A stretch of DNA of 14,037 nucleotides. It comes from an uncultured bacterium (GTDB taxonomy: Bacteria; Patescibacteriota; CALEFQ01). Positions within the stretch are counted from its first letter, which is position 1. The number at the start of each line of letters is the position of its first letter. The DNA is taken from positions 1 to 14,037 of the forward strand of contig CALEFQ010000026.1 in NCBI GenBank assembly GCA_937877125.1. Direction: 5' to 3'. Positions 1 through 5,294 of the stretch are shown here, in pieces. Below the pieces are notes generated by a model that was given only the letters and a program-made list of their open reading frames with translations, searched no databases and was not told where the DNA came from. The translations under genes were made by a program, and so were the position numbers.

Positions 1-303
1 AAAATTCCCGGCGGGGCTTTTCAGGTGACATCTCCTGACGGCAAATACCGGGTCTTGTTGGCCAGCGTCACCTATTTTCAGGCCGGAGAGGGCGATGAGG
101 TTACTTTGATCGTTCCTAAAAGCAATAAGTCAGTTTGGGGAGCGATGGAAAACGTCATTAAGTCAGGCGTCGGTTCCGGCCATGACGAAAAAAAGCACAA
201 AAAAAAGGAAAAGGAGTTAAAAGAGCTTGAGCACGCGGCGAATGACGCCTTGGGCGACCGCTTTGACAATTTAGACGAATTAGACGGATTATCAAAAATA
301 TAA
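1..303 (+). CDS. C-terminal part of an unknown protein (5' end outside window)
   Basis: The reading frame is open from base 1 to the TAA at 301-303, so this is the last 100 residues of a gene that starts upstream. The GTG at 25 lies inside a continuous frame and is not needed as a start. The visible part begins with a short beta-like stretch (SPDGKYRVLLASVTYF). It then has an acidic and lysine-rich region with a long run of charged residues (HDEKKHKKKEKELKELEH) that should form a helix or coiled coil, and it ends in an acidic tail. No membrane segment or catalytic motif is visible, and I do not recognise the family. The stop overlaps the next start by one base (TAATG), so it is probably translated together with the GtrA-like gene. 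Confidence 0.75.
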   Translation, partial: KIPGGAFQVTSPDGKYRVLLASVTYFQAGEGDEVTLIVPKSNKSVWGAMENVIKSGVGSGHDEKKHKKKEKELKELEHAANDALGDRFDNLDELDGLSKI

Positions 304-845
304 TGGAAGCTTATTCATCAGCCAATTCGAACGTTGCTGGCAAACCCCGCCGGACTTGGGGGCAGTTTTGGCGTTTTTTCCTGGTCGGTCTGATGAATAT
401 GTTTATCGATTTGGCGGTGCTGAATCTGTTGATTTGGATATCCGGCACGGGGCGCACCGGCATCTGGTTTACCGTCTTTAAAGCGATTTCATTCACGGTT
501 GCCGTCATCAATAGCTACTATTTCAACCGCCGCTGGGTATTTCGCGGACAGGAAACCGGCCAGGTGGCGGTTGAGTTTTCGAAGTTTTTGATTGTCAGCG
601 TGGTTGGGGCTTTTGTCAATGTCGGAGTTGCTTCGCTGGTGGCCAATTTTCAGGCGCCGATGACTTCTTTTTTCCAGGCTATTCCGGGCGTCAAACAGTT
701 GTTCGACTGGGCTATCGGTATTATTGCCAAGATTACCACTGATGCTTGGGCGACCGTGGCGGCGATTTTTGGTTCGGCGGCTGGCCTTGTCTGGAATTTC
801 ATCGGATATAAATTTTTGGTGTTCATAAAGAAACGTAAAGCGTAA
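303..845 (+). CDS. GtrA-family membrane protein
   Basis: This is a 180-residue polytopic membrane protein of the GtrA/DPMS type (PF04138). Members are thought to help move or anchor lipid-linked sugars for cell-surface glycosylation. The first segment (about 22-45, RFFLVGLMNMFIDLAVLNLL), the second (55-72) with the family signature NSYYFNRRWVF (70-80), the third (92-115) and the fourth (155-175) with its closing GLVWNFIGYKFLVF motif are all visible. About 40 extra residues (116-155) lie between segments 3 and 4, longer than in typical family members of about 120-140 residues. The start overlaps the upstream stop, so no separate ribosome site is needed. The partner glycosyltransferase usually found beside GtrA proteins is not in the window but could lie upstream. 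Family assignment is confident; substrate is unknown. Confidence 0.88.
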   Translation: MEAYSSANSNVAGKPRRTWGQFWRFFLVGLMNMFIDLAVLNLLIWISGTGRTGIWFTVFKAISFTVAVINSYYFNRRWVFRGQETGQVAVEFSKFLIVSVVGAFVNVGVASLVANFQAPMTSFFQAIPGVKQLFDWAIGIIAKITTDAWATVAAIFGSAAGLVWNFIGYKFLVFIKKRKA

Positions 846-910
846 AGCGGCAGACGTAAAAACTGGCGCAGGCCATAATTTTACGTTTCACGTTTTACGT
901 TTTTAATTTT
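831..910 (+). terminator. Heptamer-repeat hairpin terminator after the GtrA gene
   Basis: The strand 831-850 (AAACGTA AAGCGTA AAG...) pairs with 883-902 (...CACG TTTTACG TTT) with 16 of 20 Watson-Crick positions plus two G-U pairs. It is followed by a T-rich run at 900-910. The left arm begins inside the last codons of the GtrA gene. Both arms are tandem 7-base repeats. This is a likely intrinsic terminator. Confidence 0.65.
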
Positions 911-931
911 TCGCTTGTTGCTAAATTGTCC

Positions 932-960
932 TTGATCGGTCAGGTCGGTTGTGTTACGAT
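932..960 (+). promoter_or_regulatory. Probable extended -10 promoter for dnaX
   Basis: TTGATC (932-937), a 17-base spacer and TACGAT (955-960), preceded by TGT as an extended -10 element. Transcription would begin near 967, giving a leader of only about 15 bases before the dnaX ATG, which has no Shine-Dalgarno sequence. Confidence 0.6.
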
Positions 961-981
961 TGGTTTAATTAAAAGCATGTT

Positions 982-2592
982 ATGTCCCTAGCTTTATATC
1001 GAAAATACCGTCCCAAAACATTTGCCGCCGTAGTTTCTCAGGATCACGTCAAGACGACTCTCCTAAACGCGATTGCGATCAATAAAATCGGGCACGCGTA
1101 TATTTTGGTGGGCGCGCGTGGTATCGGTAAAACTACCCTGGCGCGTCTTTTTGCTAAGGCTGTCAATTGCCAAGACAAGGGCCAGCCGGAACCGTGCAAT
1201 CGATGCGAAGCGTGCCGGGCGATTGACGCGAACAAAGCGCTCGATTTGCTGGAAGTTGACGCCGCGTCTAACCGCGGGATTGATCAGATCCGGGAGCTTC
1301 GCGAGAAAGTAAAGTTTACTCCCGCCAAGCTCAAGTACAAGGTTTTCATCATAGATGAAGTCCATATGCTGACGACCGAGTCTTTCAACGCCCTGCTTAA
1401 GACTCTGGAGGAGCCGCCCGAACACGCTATTTTCATCTTGGCGACGACCGAGGTCCATAAAGTCCCGGCTACGATTTTGTCGCGCTGTCAGCGTTTTGAT
1501 CTAAAAAAATTGACGGTTCCGGAATTGATCGGCTACCTGCAAGGGATTGCCAAGAGCGAGGGGATTGAAACTTCTAGCGAGGCCCTGGAATTGATCGCCG
1601 GCCAGGCGGACGGTTGCGCCCGCGACGCGGTCAGTTTGTTTACCCAGGTCAATGCTTTTTCGCGCGGGAAGATAGACCAAAAATTGGTTAAGGAAGTGCT
1701 GGGCGTGGTTGATCAGGTTTTGATCGCCGCTTTTCTGGATTCGCTGATCGCGGAAGCGCCGACCGCGGCTATCCGCCAGCTCCAGACTTTATTGGACAAC
1801 GGCTACGATTTAGAACAATTCACCAAAAATTTAATTGAGTACTTGCGCAAGATGATGTTGGTGAAAATCGGCGCTGACGCTAAGGATATTGTTTTATCGA
1901 GCCTGTCTTCCGAACAGCTGGGCAAACTAAAGGCGCAGGGGGCGGCTTTGACTTTGCCTCGGATCGTTAATTTTATTAAGGTCTTTTTGGATGCCCAAAA
2001 GCGTCTGGGCGATTCAATTTATCCGCAGTTGCCGCTGGAATTAGCCCTGATGGAGCTTTTTGCAGGGGAATCGAGCGCGACAGTAAAGCCTGCTCCGGTA
2101 ATTTCGACGCCGGCGGCTAGTCCGGTTCCGAAAATAAAAAAAGTCCAGCCAAAACCAGTAGCTGCCCGGGCTGTGCCGGTGCCGGTTGATACCGCCGCTC
2201 CGGTAAAAACTAATCACGCGGCGTCCCAGGCCGGCCTCGACCTCTTTAAGTCTAAATGGGAAGAAGTAGTCCGGGAAGTAATGCCCATAAATTCCTCCCT
2301 GGCGGCTTTTTTACGCACGGCGTTTCTAAAGGAATTTGACGGCGAGTATCTGACGCTGGCTTTCAAATTTCGTTTTCATAAAGAGCGTATCGCCGATAAC
2401 AAATATCGCGTTATTGTCGAAAAGGTTTTAGCCAAGGTTCACGCACAAAAGGTCTTGATCAAATGCGTGGTTGATGATAGTCTGGTGCGCGAGTCCGAGC
2501 CGGTCCGAAAGGAAGAAGTTGCTAATGTGGCACCGGCCGGGCAAGATGTGACTGAACTCGCCAAGAGCATCTTTGGCGGGAAACTTGTTTAA
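982..2592 (+). CDS. dnaX: DNA polymerase III subunit gamma/tau
   Basis: This is the clamp-loader ATPase of the replicative DNA polymerase III holoenzyme, which opens and loads the sliding clamp. The 536-residue product starts with the typical MSLALYRKYRPKTF. It has a Walker A motif GARGIGKT (44-51), a zinc module with Cys63, Cys72, Cys75 and Cys78, Walker B FIIDEVHML (122-130), sensor-1 residues in FILATTEVHK (151-160) and the arginine-finger motif SRCQRF (167-172). Domains II and III follow to about residue 365. A Pro/Ala/Lys-rich linker (about 370-420) leads to a C-terminal globular region (425-510) resembling the tau/gamma C-terminal domain. No A- or T-run typical of programmed gamma-making frameshifts stands out. 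No Shine-Dalgarno is present; the start is set by the family N-terminus and the short leader. It ends just before a hairpin and tRNA-Gln. Confidence 0.97.
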   Translation: MSLALYRKYRPKTFAAVVSQDHVKTTLLNAIAINKIGHAYILVGARGIGKTTLARLFAKAVNCQDKGQPEPCNRCEACRAIDANKALDLLEVDAASNRGIDQIRELREKVKFTPAKLKYKVFIIDEVHMLTTESFNALLKTLEEPPEHAIFILATTEVHKVPATILSRCQRFDLKKLTVPELIGYLQGIAKSEGIETSSEALELIAGQADGCARDAVSLFTQVNAFSRGKIDQKLVKEVLGVVDQVLIAAFLDSLIAEAPTAAIRQLQTLLDNGYDLEQFTKNLIEYLRKMMLVKIGADAKDIVLSSLSSEQLGKLKAQGAALTLPRIVNFIKVFLDAQKRLGDSIYPQLPLELALMELFAGESSATVKPAPVISTPAASPVPKIKKVQPKPVAARAVPVPVDTAAPVKTNHAASQAGLDLFKSKWEEVVREVMPINSSLAAFLRTAFLKEFDGEYLTLAFKFRFHKERIADNKYRVIVEKVLAKVHAQKVLIKCVVDDSLVRESEPVRKEEVANVAPAGQDVTELAKSIFGGKLV

Positions 2593-2593
2593 T

Positions 2594-2658
2594 AAGTCAA
2601 AAGTCAAAAGTTCAGCTAATGGACTTTTTACTTTTGATTTTTGACTTTTGACTTTTCT
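2594..2658 (+). terminator. Heptamer-repeat hairpin between dnaX and tRNA-Gln
   Basis: The segment 2594-2607 (AAGTCAAAAGTCAA) is perfectly complementary to 2641-2654, and weaker pairing continues inward. T-rich sequence follows at 2651-2658. Both arms are 7-base repeats of AAAAGTC type. It begins two bases after the dnaX stop and ends immediately before tRNA-Gln, so it is a likely dnaX terminator. Confidence 0.65.
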
Positions 2659-2660
2659 AT

Positions 2661-2735
2661 TGGGGAGTAGCCAAGCGGTAAGGCAGCGGCCTTTGAAGCC
2701 GCCATTCGAAGGTTCGAATCCTTCCTCCCCAGCCA
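2661..2735 (+). tRNA. tRNA-Gln (anticodon TTG)
   Basis: A complete cloverleaf folds. The 7-bp acceptor pairs TGGGGAG (2661-2667) with CTCCCCA (2725-2731). The D stem is GCC/GGC, and the anticodon stem is GCGGC/GCCGC. The anticodon loop CTTTGAA carries TTG at 2693-2695, reading CAA (and CAG by wobble). The T arm is GAAGG-TTCGAAT-CCTTC. The discriminator is G2732 and CCA is encoded at 2733-2735. Its 3' end (CCAGCCA) is repeated at 3317-3323 inside the adjacent accessory block, so the gene appears to be the attachment site of that block. The gene itself is intact. Confidence 0.97.
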
Positions 2736-2770
2736 TTCCAAGAAAACTTGAAACGGTGAAAACGGCTTAA
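2729..2770 (+). repeat. Junction repeat R1: tRNA 3' end plus right arm (attL-like)
   Basis: These 42 bases match 3317-3358 at 40 positions; the differences are at 2736 (T versus G) and 2763 (C versus T). The copy starts inside the tRNA-Gln acceptor stem and runs into the first accessory unit. The part after CCA (TCCAAGAAAACTTGAAACGG...) is the 'right arm' found at the start of both units. Confidence 0.85.
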
Positions 2771-2819
2771 GCAAGCGATTAAAATTGCAAGTAAATTTAG
2801 ATCTTAATTTCTAAAAAAT

Positions 2820-3212
2820 ATGAAAAACAAGATTGTATTTCCAGTTTTGGCTTTATTTGCCATTGTAGGATTGGCTTTTTTAGGGGCAGGTTGTGTTAAT
2901 TGTAGTGAAAGTTCAGATTGTCCGGGAGGACAAAAATGTGAGGAAAATCTATGTATAGCTGTTGGTTGTATCGAGGCTGGTCAAGCGATACCGAATGAAT
3001 GGAATTCTAGTTCAGGAAAGGTTGATACCAGTCACTTGGCAACAGAGTTGTGTCAAGGGTTAGTGAATATCCCGGAAAAAAGACAATTTGATGATAGATG
3101 CAACACTAAAAGTTGTTTAGGCTGTGACTATCATGATATTGCATCAGATTGTGGTAATGGGGCTTGCGAAGAATGGGAAAGTAAGTGTAATTGCCCAGCT
3201 GATTGCGAATAA
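2820..3212 (+). CDS. Cysteine-rich secreted lipoprotein, function unknown
   Basis: The 130-residue product has a signal peptide (1-24: a short basic start, then a hydrophobic core ending FLGAG) and a lipobox Cys at position 25, so it should be a lipid-anchored surface protein. The mature part is unusually Cys-rich. After the anchor comes a module CSESSDCPGGQKCEENLC (28-45), which resembles the short disulfide modules often seen in secreted proteins of this type. The C-terminus carries CGNGACEEWESKCNCPADCE, the CGNGxCE...CxxDC pattern recurrent in secreted proteins of Patescibacteria and some archaea; it probably binds Ca2+ or is disulfide-stabilised. It is the sole gene of accessory unit 1 and is AT-richer than the flanking chromosome. 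No Shine-Dalgarno is visible; the start is fixed by the signal peptide. The function is not known. Confidence 0.85.
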   Translation: MKNKIVFPVLALFAIVGLAFLGAGCVNCSESSDCPGGQKCEENLCIAVGCIEAGQAIPNEWNSSSGKVDTSHLATELCQGLVNIPEKRQFDDRCNTKSCLGCDYHDIASDCGNGACEEWESKCNCPADCE

Positions 3213-3233
3213 ATAGTTAATATTTCTTTTTTG

Positions 3234-3253
3234 ACTAAAGCATCTTTAGTTTT
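3234..3253 (+). terminator. Small hairpin after the lipoprotein gene
   Basis: ACTAAAG (3234-3240) and CTTTAGT (3244-3250) form a perfect 7-bp stem with a 3-base loop, followed by TTT. This is a weak candidate intrinsic terminator for the lipoprotein gene. Confidence 0.45.
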
Positions 3254-3294
3254 GATAGGGAATATAAAACCAATTCCTTTCAACTTTGAAAAAG

Positions 3295-3358
3295 GTTCCG
3301 ATTATGTCTACTGTGGCCAGCCAGTCCAAGAAAACTTGAAACGGTGAAAATGGCTTAA
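3295..3358 (+). repeat. Junction repeat R2: left arm plus right arm (attP-like hybrid)
   Basis: The left half (3295-3323) matches 4443-4471 at 28 of 29 bases. The right half (3317-3358) matches the tRNA junction 2729-2770 at 40 of 42. R2 is therefore a composite of the two other junctions, with the core CAGCCA in the middle. This is what the boundary between two tandem copies of elements using the same attachment site should look like. Confidence 0.85.
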
Positions 3359-3407
3359 TATAGCCAAGTCAGCTATGGAAAAAATTCATTTTTGATGTTT
3401 TAATATA

Positions 3408-4364
3408 ATGAATGAACGTTTGGAAAGAATACACGCCGAATTTCAAACACCAGAGAAAACTGTTGCTGGTTTCGTGACTGACGAAGCCGGCTTGCACTAT
3501 CAAAGCAGAGAAAAAATAGTGGCAGGAGAAGCTAATGAGGTTTATAGGATAAAAGCTGATGAAGGCGATTATACATTGAGAATTGCGCAGCGAGGGGAAG
3601 GTGACTTTGCCATGGAAAAGTGGGCAAAAGAAACTTGTGCCAACGTAGGAATTCCTGTTACAAAAACTGTTAAAATCGATAGTCTCAAAACCGACAAAGG
3701 TCTGGCGCAGGTGTCACTTGAAGAGTTTATTCCTGGGAAGATTCCTGATATTTGGAATGAGCCAGAAGAATCTTGGCTACCAGTATTCAAAGAAGCGGGC
3801 GAACTGTTAGGTAAAATGCACTCTATCAAAGTAGATGGATTTGGTAGCTTGGATGCAAATGGAAAAGGTCAATATCCAGATGTTCGGACTTACATCAAAA
3901 AAGATAAAATAGAGCACAAGGATTCGTTTCTAGCAATTGCAGAACGGCATGGTATACCAAAACACCTCATTACTAATGCAATTGATGAGCTAGATAAGTT
4001 GTCCGGAAAATATAATTCTACACAGGCTTATTTCAATCACGGCGATTTTGCGCACAAGCACTTTGTCGTTAATAGAGATGGTCATATAAAAGCAGTTCTT
4101 GATTTTGGCTGTAGCGAGGGGGCTGATCCCGTGAAAGCGTTTGCTGACTGGGATTTCTGGTTTGGGGAGAAATGTTCGTCAGATATTTTACGCGAGCGGT
4201 ATCGGAATCAGGAAATATTTTCAGATGATTTTGAGGAAAAGAAGAGGATGTATGGTATCTTGAAAGCTCTCGATTTGATATATTATTATGATGAAATCGT
4301 TGATAAACCGAGTATGAAAGTTACGGTTGAGAAGTTAAAGAAACTTATTAGTGCCGAAAAGTAA
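3408..4364 (+). CDS. Aminoglycoside phosphotransferase-fold (APH family) kinase
   Basis: This 318-residue cytoplasmic protein has a protein-kinase-like APH fold (PF01636). The N-lobe (about 25-110) has a glycine-containing loop region (IVAGEANEVYRI, 38-48) and the strand TLRIAQ (56-61). The hinge is EEFIPGKIP. The catalytic loop is HGDFAHKHFVVN (211-222), with Asp213 as the expected base. The metal-binding segment is VLDFGCSEGADP (230-241), with Asp232. The Asn that follows the catalytic Asp by five residues in classical enzymes (HGDxxxxN) is His218 here. The substrate may be an antibiotic, a sugar, a sugar-alcohol or a small metabolite; the sequence does not say, so it should not be called a resistance gene. 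It is the cargo of accessory unit 2 and is AT-richer than neighbours. The ATG at 3408 has no ribosome site but matches the domain start. Confidence 0.82.
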   Translation: MNERLERIHAEFQTPEKTVAGFVTDEAGLHYQSREKIVAGEANEVYRIKADEGDYTLRIAQRGEGDFAMEKWAKETCANVGIPVTKTVKIDSLKTDKGLAQVSLEEFIPGKIPDIWNEPEESWLPVFKEAGELLGKMHSIKVDGFGSLDANGKGQYPDVRTYIKKDKIEHKDSFLAIAERHGIPKHLITNAIDELDKLSGKYNSTQAYFNHGDFAHKHFVVNRDGHIKAVLDFGCSEGADPVKAFADWDFWFGEKCSSDILRERYRNQEIFSDDFEEKKRMYGILKALDLIYYYDEIVDKPSMKVTVEKLKKLISAEK

Positions 4365-4393
4365 GTTTTCTTATGATGTTTCAAAGGAGGGGT

Positions 4394-4513
4394 ATGAAAA
4401 TCACCATCCAATTTGCGAAAAAAGGCTTGCTTGCGCAAGCAAGTTCCGATTATGTCTACTGTGGCCTGCCAAAAAACAGAGTTTCGATTTCGTCGAAGCT
4501 CTGTTTTTTATAA
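4394..4513 (+). CDS. Possible 39-residue small protein across the right end of unit 2
   Basis: An ATG at 4394 follows the strongest ribosome-site-like sequence in this block (AAAGGAGG, 4383-4390, three bases before the ATG). The frame starts MKITIQFAKKGLLAQASSDY and continues to the TAA at 4511-4513. It passes through a palindrome, the left-arm repeat and the terminator. The repeat part reads SDYVYCGLP here and SDYVYCGQP in the equivalent frame at R2. Either a real small gene had its C-terminus replaced by the integration junction, or the frame is accidental. Its overlap with a terminator argues for a truncated remnant. Confidence 0.3.
   Translation: MKITIQFAKKGLLAQASSDYVYCGLPKNRVSISSKLCFL
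4426..4443. repeat. Perfect 18-bp palindrome beside the left arm
   Basis: CTTGCTTGCGCAAGCAAG is its own reverse complement and abuts the left-arm repeat R3. A weaker hairpin, CCTTT...AAAGG, sits at the equivalent place just upstream of R2 (about 3276-3295). It could be part of a recombinase-binding region or an RNA hairpin. Confidence 0.6.
4443..4471 (+). repeat. Junction repeat R3: left arm next to terminator (attR-like)
   Basis: These 29 bases match 3295-3323 with one difference (T4467 versus A3319). The repeat ends in GCCA directly against the A-run of the terminator hairpin. It has the left arm but no right arm after it, as expected for the outer end of an integrated array. Confidence 0.8.
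4471..4509 (+). terminator. Strong hairpin terminator, probably originally that of tRNA-Gln
   Basis: AAAAAACAGAG (4471-4481) pairs with CTCTGTTTTTT (4499-4509). After a G-U pair, TTCGA pairs with TCGAA around the loop TTTCG. This gives a 17-pair stem ending in a U-run, usable in both directions. Removing 2736-4471 would place it directly after the tRNA CCA, the normal position for a tRNA terminator. Confidence 0.85.
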
Positions 4514-4579
4514 CAGTTATAAGGCACTTATTATTGTTTTGTCGAGTTTTCAGGCCGCGTCTTATATGTCTTAGTCCGC

Positions 4580-4607
4580 TTGACACACGCTTTTTAACTG
4601 CTAGGAT
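4580..4607 (+). promoter_or_regulatory. Probable promoter for the phosphatidyltransferase gene
   Basis: A perfect TTGACA (4580-4585), a 16-base spacer and TAGGAT (4602-4607, 4 of 6 matches to TATAAT). Transcription would start near 4614, leaving a leader of about 40 bases that contains the AAGGAGG ribosome site. Nothing else is visible in 4514-4579. Confidence 0.5.
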
Positions 4608-4640
4608 AAATCCATCTTTGTAAGGGAAAATTCAGTCATG

Positions 4641-4647
4641 AAGGAGG
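4641..4647 (+). promoter_or_regulatory. Strong Shine-Dalgarno AAGGAGG
   Basis: A full anti-16S match six bases before the ATG at 4654, fixing that start. Most other genes in the window have no recognisable ribosome site. Confidence 0.85.
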
Positions 4648-4653
4648 TCGTTT

Positions 4654-5289
4654 ATGACTCGGAAAACGCAGTTTGTGCTGGTCCAAGCCCTGACTTATTG
4701 CCGGCTGCCGATGATGAACCTCTGGGTTCTGATCGTTCTGGCTTGCCTGGCGATCTGGGGGACGATTCCGGTTTTCTGGTTCTGGTTGACTCTGGCATTG
4801 ATGATCGCGGCGGCGCTGACGGATTCTTTTGACGGCCATCTGGCGCGGCGGTTCGGTCTGACTTCGCGCCTGGGCGCTTACGGGGATCCGTTCATGGATC
4901 ATGTCTTCTATGCCTGCACCTGGCCGGTGCTAATTGTGCTAGCCTGCATCCGGCAGGAATTCGGACACGCGCTGATTCTAACTCTGTTGACAGTCCTGTA
5001 TGTGCAACGAGACCATCTGACAACTACGCTGCGCGCGGTCAGCTCGTTGCACAATGCCGATGTCCGAGCCGGCTGGTCAGGCAAGGCACGGACCATTCTC
5101 AGTTTTCCGCTGATTTGCCTGATTTACAGTTATTTATGCGCTCCGGAATCGGCAGGTCTCATCAGGTTTCCTTTCTGGCTGATCGGTGCGCTGGAAGTAA
5201 TCGGAATCATGCTGAATTTCTATTCGGCCGCTGATTACACCCGCCGGTTTTGGCCTTTCATTGCCAAGGAAATCGACACTGCGCCATGA
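4654..5289 (+). CDS. CDP-alcohol phosphatidyltransferase
   Basis: This 211-residue integral membrane enzyme of PF01066 transfers a phosphatidyl group from CDP-diacylglycerol (or a related CDP-alcohol) to an alcohol during phospholipid synthesis. The full signature is present: Asp57-x2-Asp60-Gly61-x2-Ala64-Arg65-x8-Gly74-x3-Asp78-x3-Asp82. These acidic residues bind two metal ions and the CDP moiety. About six hydrophobic segments span 22-36, 39-56, 84-97, 104-116, 147-160 and 174-195. The acceptor (glycerol-3-phosphate, serine, inositol or other) cannot be read from the sequence. It has a near-perfect ribosome site (AAGGAGG, 4641-4647), exceptional in this window. Leu codons are heavily CTG, whereas neighbouring genes mix in much TTG, so it may have a different history. 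It is monocistronic, between its own promoter and terminator. Confidence 0.88.
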   Translation: MTRKTQFVLVQALTYCRLPMMNLWVLIVLACLAIWGTIPVFWFWLTLALMIAAALTDSFDGHLARRFGLTSRLGAYGDPFMDHVFYACTWPVLIVLACIRQEFGHALILTLLTVLYVQRDHLTTTLRAVSSLHNADVRAGWSGKARTILSFPLICLIYSYLCAPESAGLIRFPFWLIGALEVIGIMLNFYSAADYTRRFWPFIAKEIDTAP

Positions 5290-5294
5290 CCCTC

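Larger units (their letters stand above)
2736..3323 (+). mobile_element. Putative single-gene integrated unit 1 (588 bp)
   Basis: The unit begins directly after the CCA of tRNA-Gln with the right arm and ends with the left arm (GTTCCGATTATGTCTACTGT...) and GCCA. It holds only the Cys-rich lipoprotein gene, in the same orientation as the tRNA. A sampled line (2821-2880) has 19 G/C in 60, against 35 in 60 at 1201-1260 in dnaX. No integrase or transposase is present, so any mobility would need a recombinase from elsewhere. The boundary could shift by a few bases because the core CAGCCA is shared. Confidence 0.6.
3324..4471 (+). mobile_element. Putative single-gene integrated unit 2 (1148 bp)
   Basis: The unit begins with the same right arm as unit 1 (3324-3358) and ends with the same left arm (4443-4471, ending TGCCA). 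The interior holds one full gene, an APH-fold phosphotransferase, plus a possible 39-codon reading frame crossing the right end. The interiors of the two units do not resemble each other; only the ends do. This argues against simple tandem duplication and for modular insertion at one site. A G/C count of 26 in 60 at 3421-3480 is lower than in the flanks. Confidence 0.6.

Noticed and set aside
25..27. GTG as the start of the first gene
   Set aside because: The frame is open to the window edge and the residues before it continue the protein naturally; no ribosome site is visible.
2428..2736. A 102-codon minus-strand reading frame starting [18 protein letters not shown]
   Set aside because: Its N-terminal part is the reverse strand of tRNA-Gln, a well-known false protein, and the rest is antisense to dnaX.
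3291..3323. R2 left arm as the 3' half of a second tRNA (GGTTC...GCCA)
   Set aside because: The resemblance is limited to GGTTC and the terminal CCAGCCA; no T stem or acceptor stem pairs.
3295..3358. R2 as an integron attC site
   Set aside because: No RYYYAAC/GTTRRRY core pair or typical attC fold is visible; the arms look like tyrosine-recombinase-style att arms around a tRNA core instead.
3404..3409. A perfect TATAAT in front of the phosphotransferase
   Set aside because: It overlaps the ATG at 3408, so transcription from it would start inside the gene; no suitable -35 is present.
4351..4623. A 90-codon plus-strand frame after the phosphotransferase
   Set aside because: It starts inside the end of that gene, runs through the left arm and the terminator hairpin, and has no domain or ribosome site.
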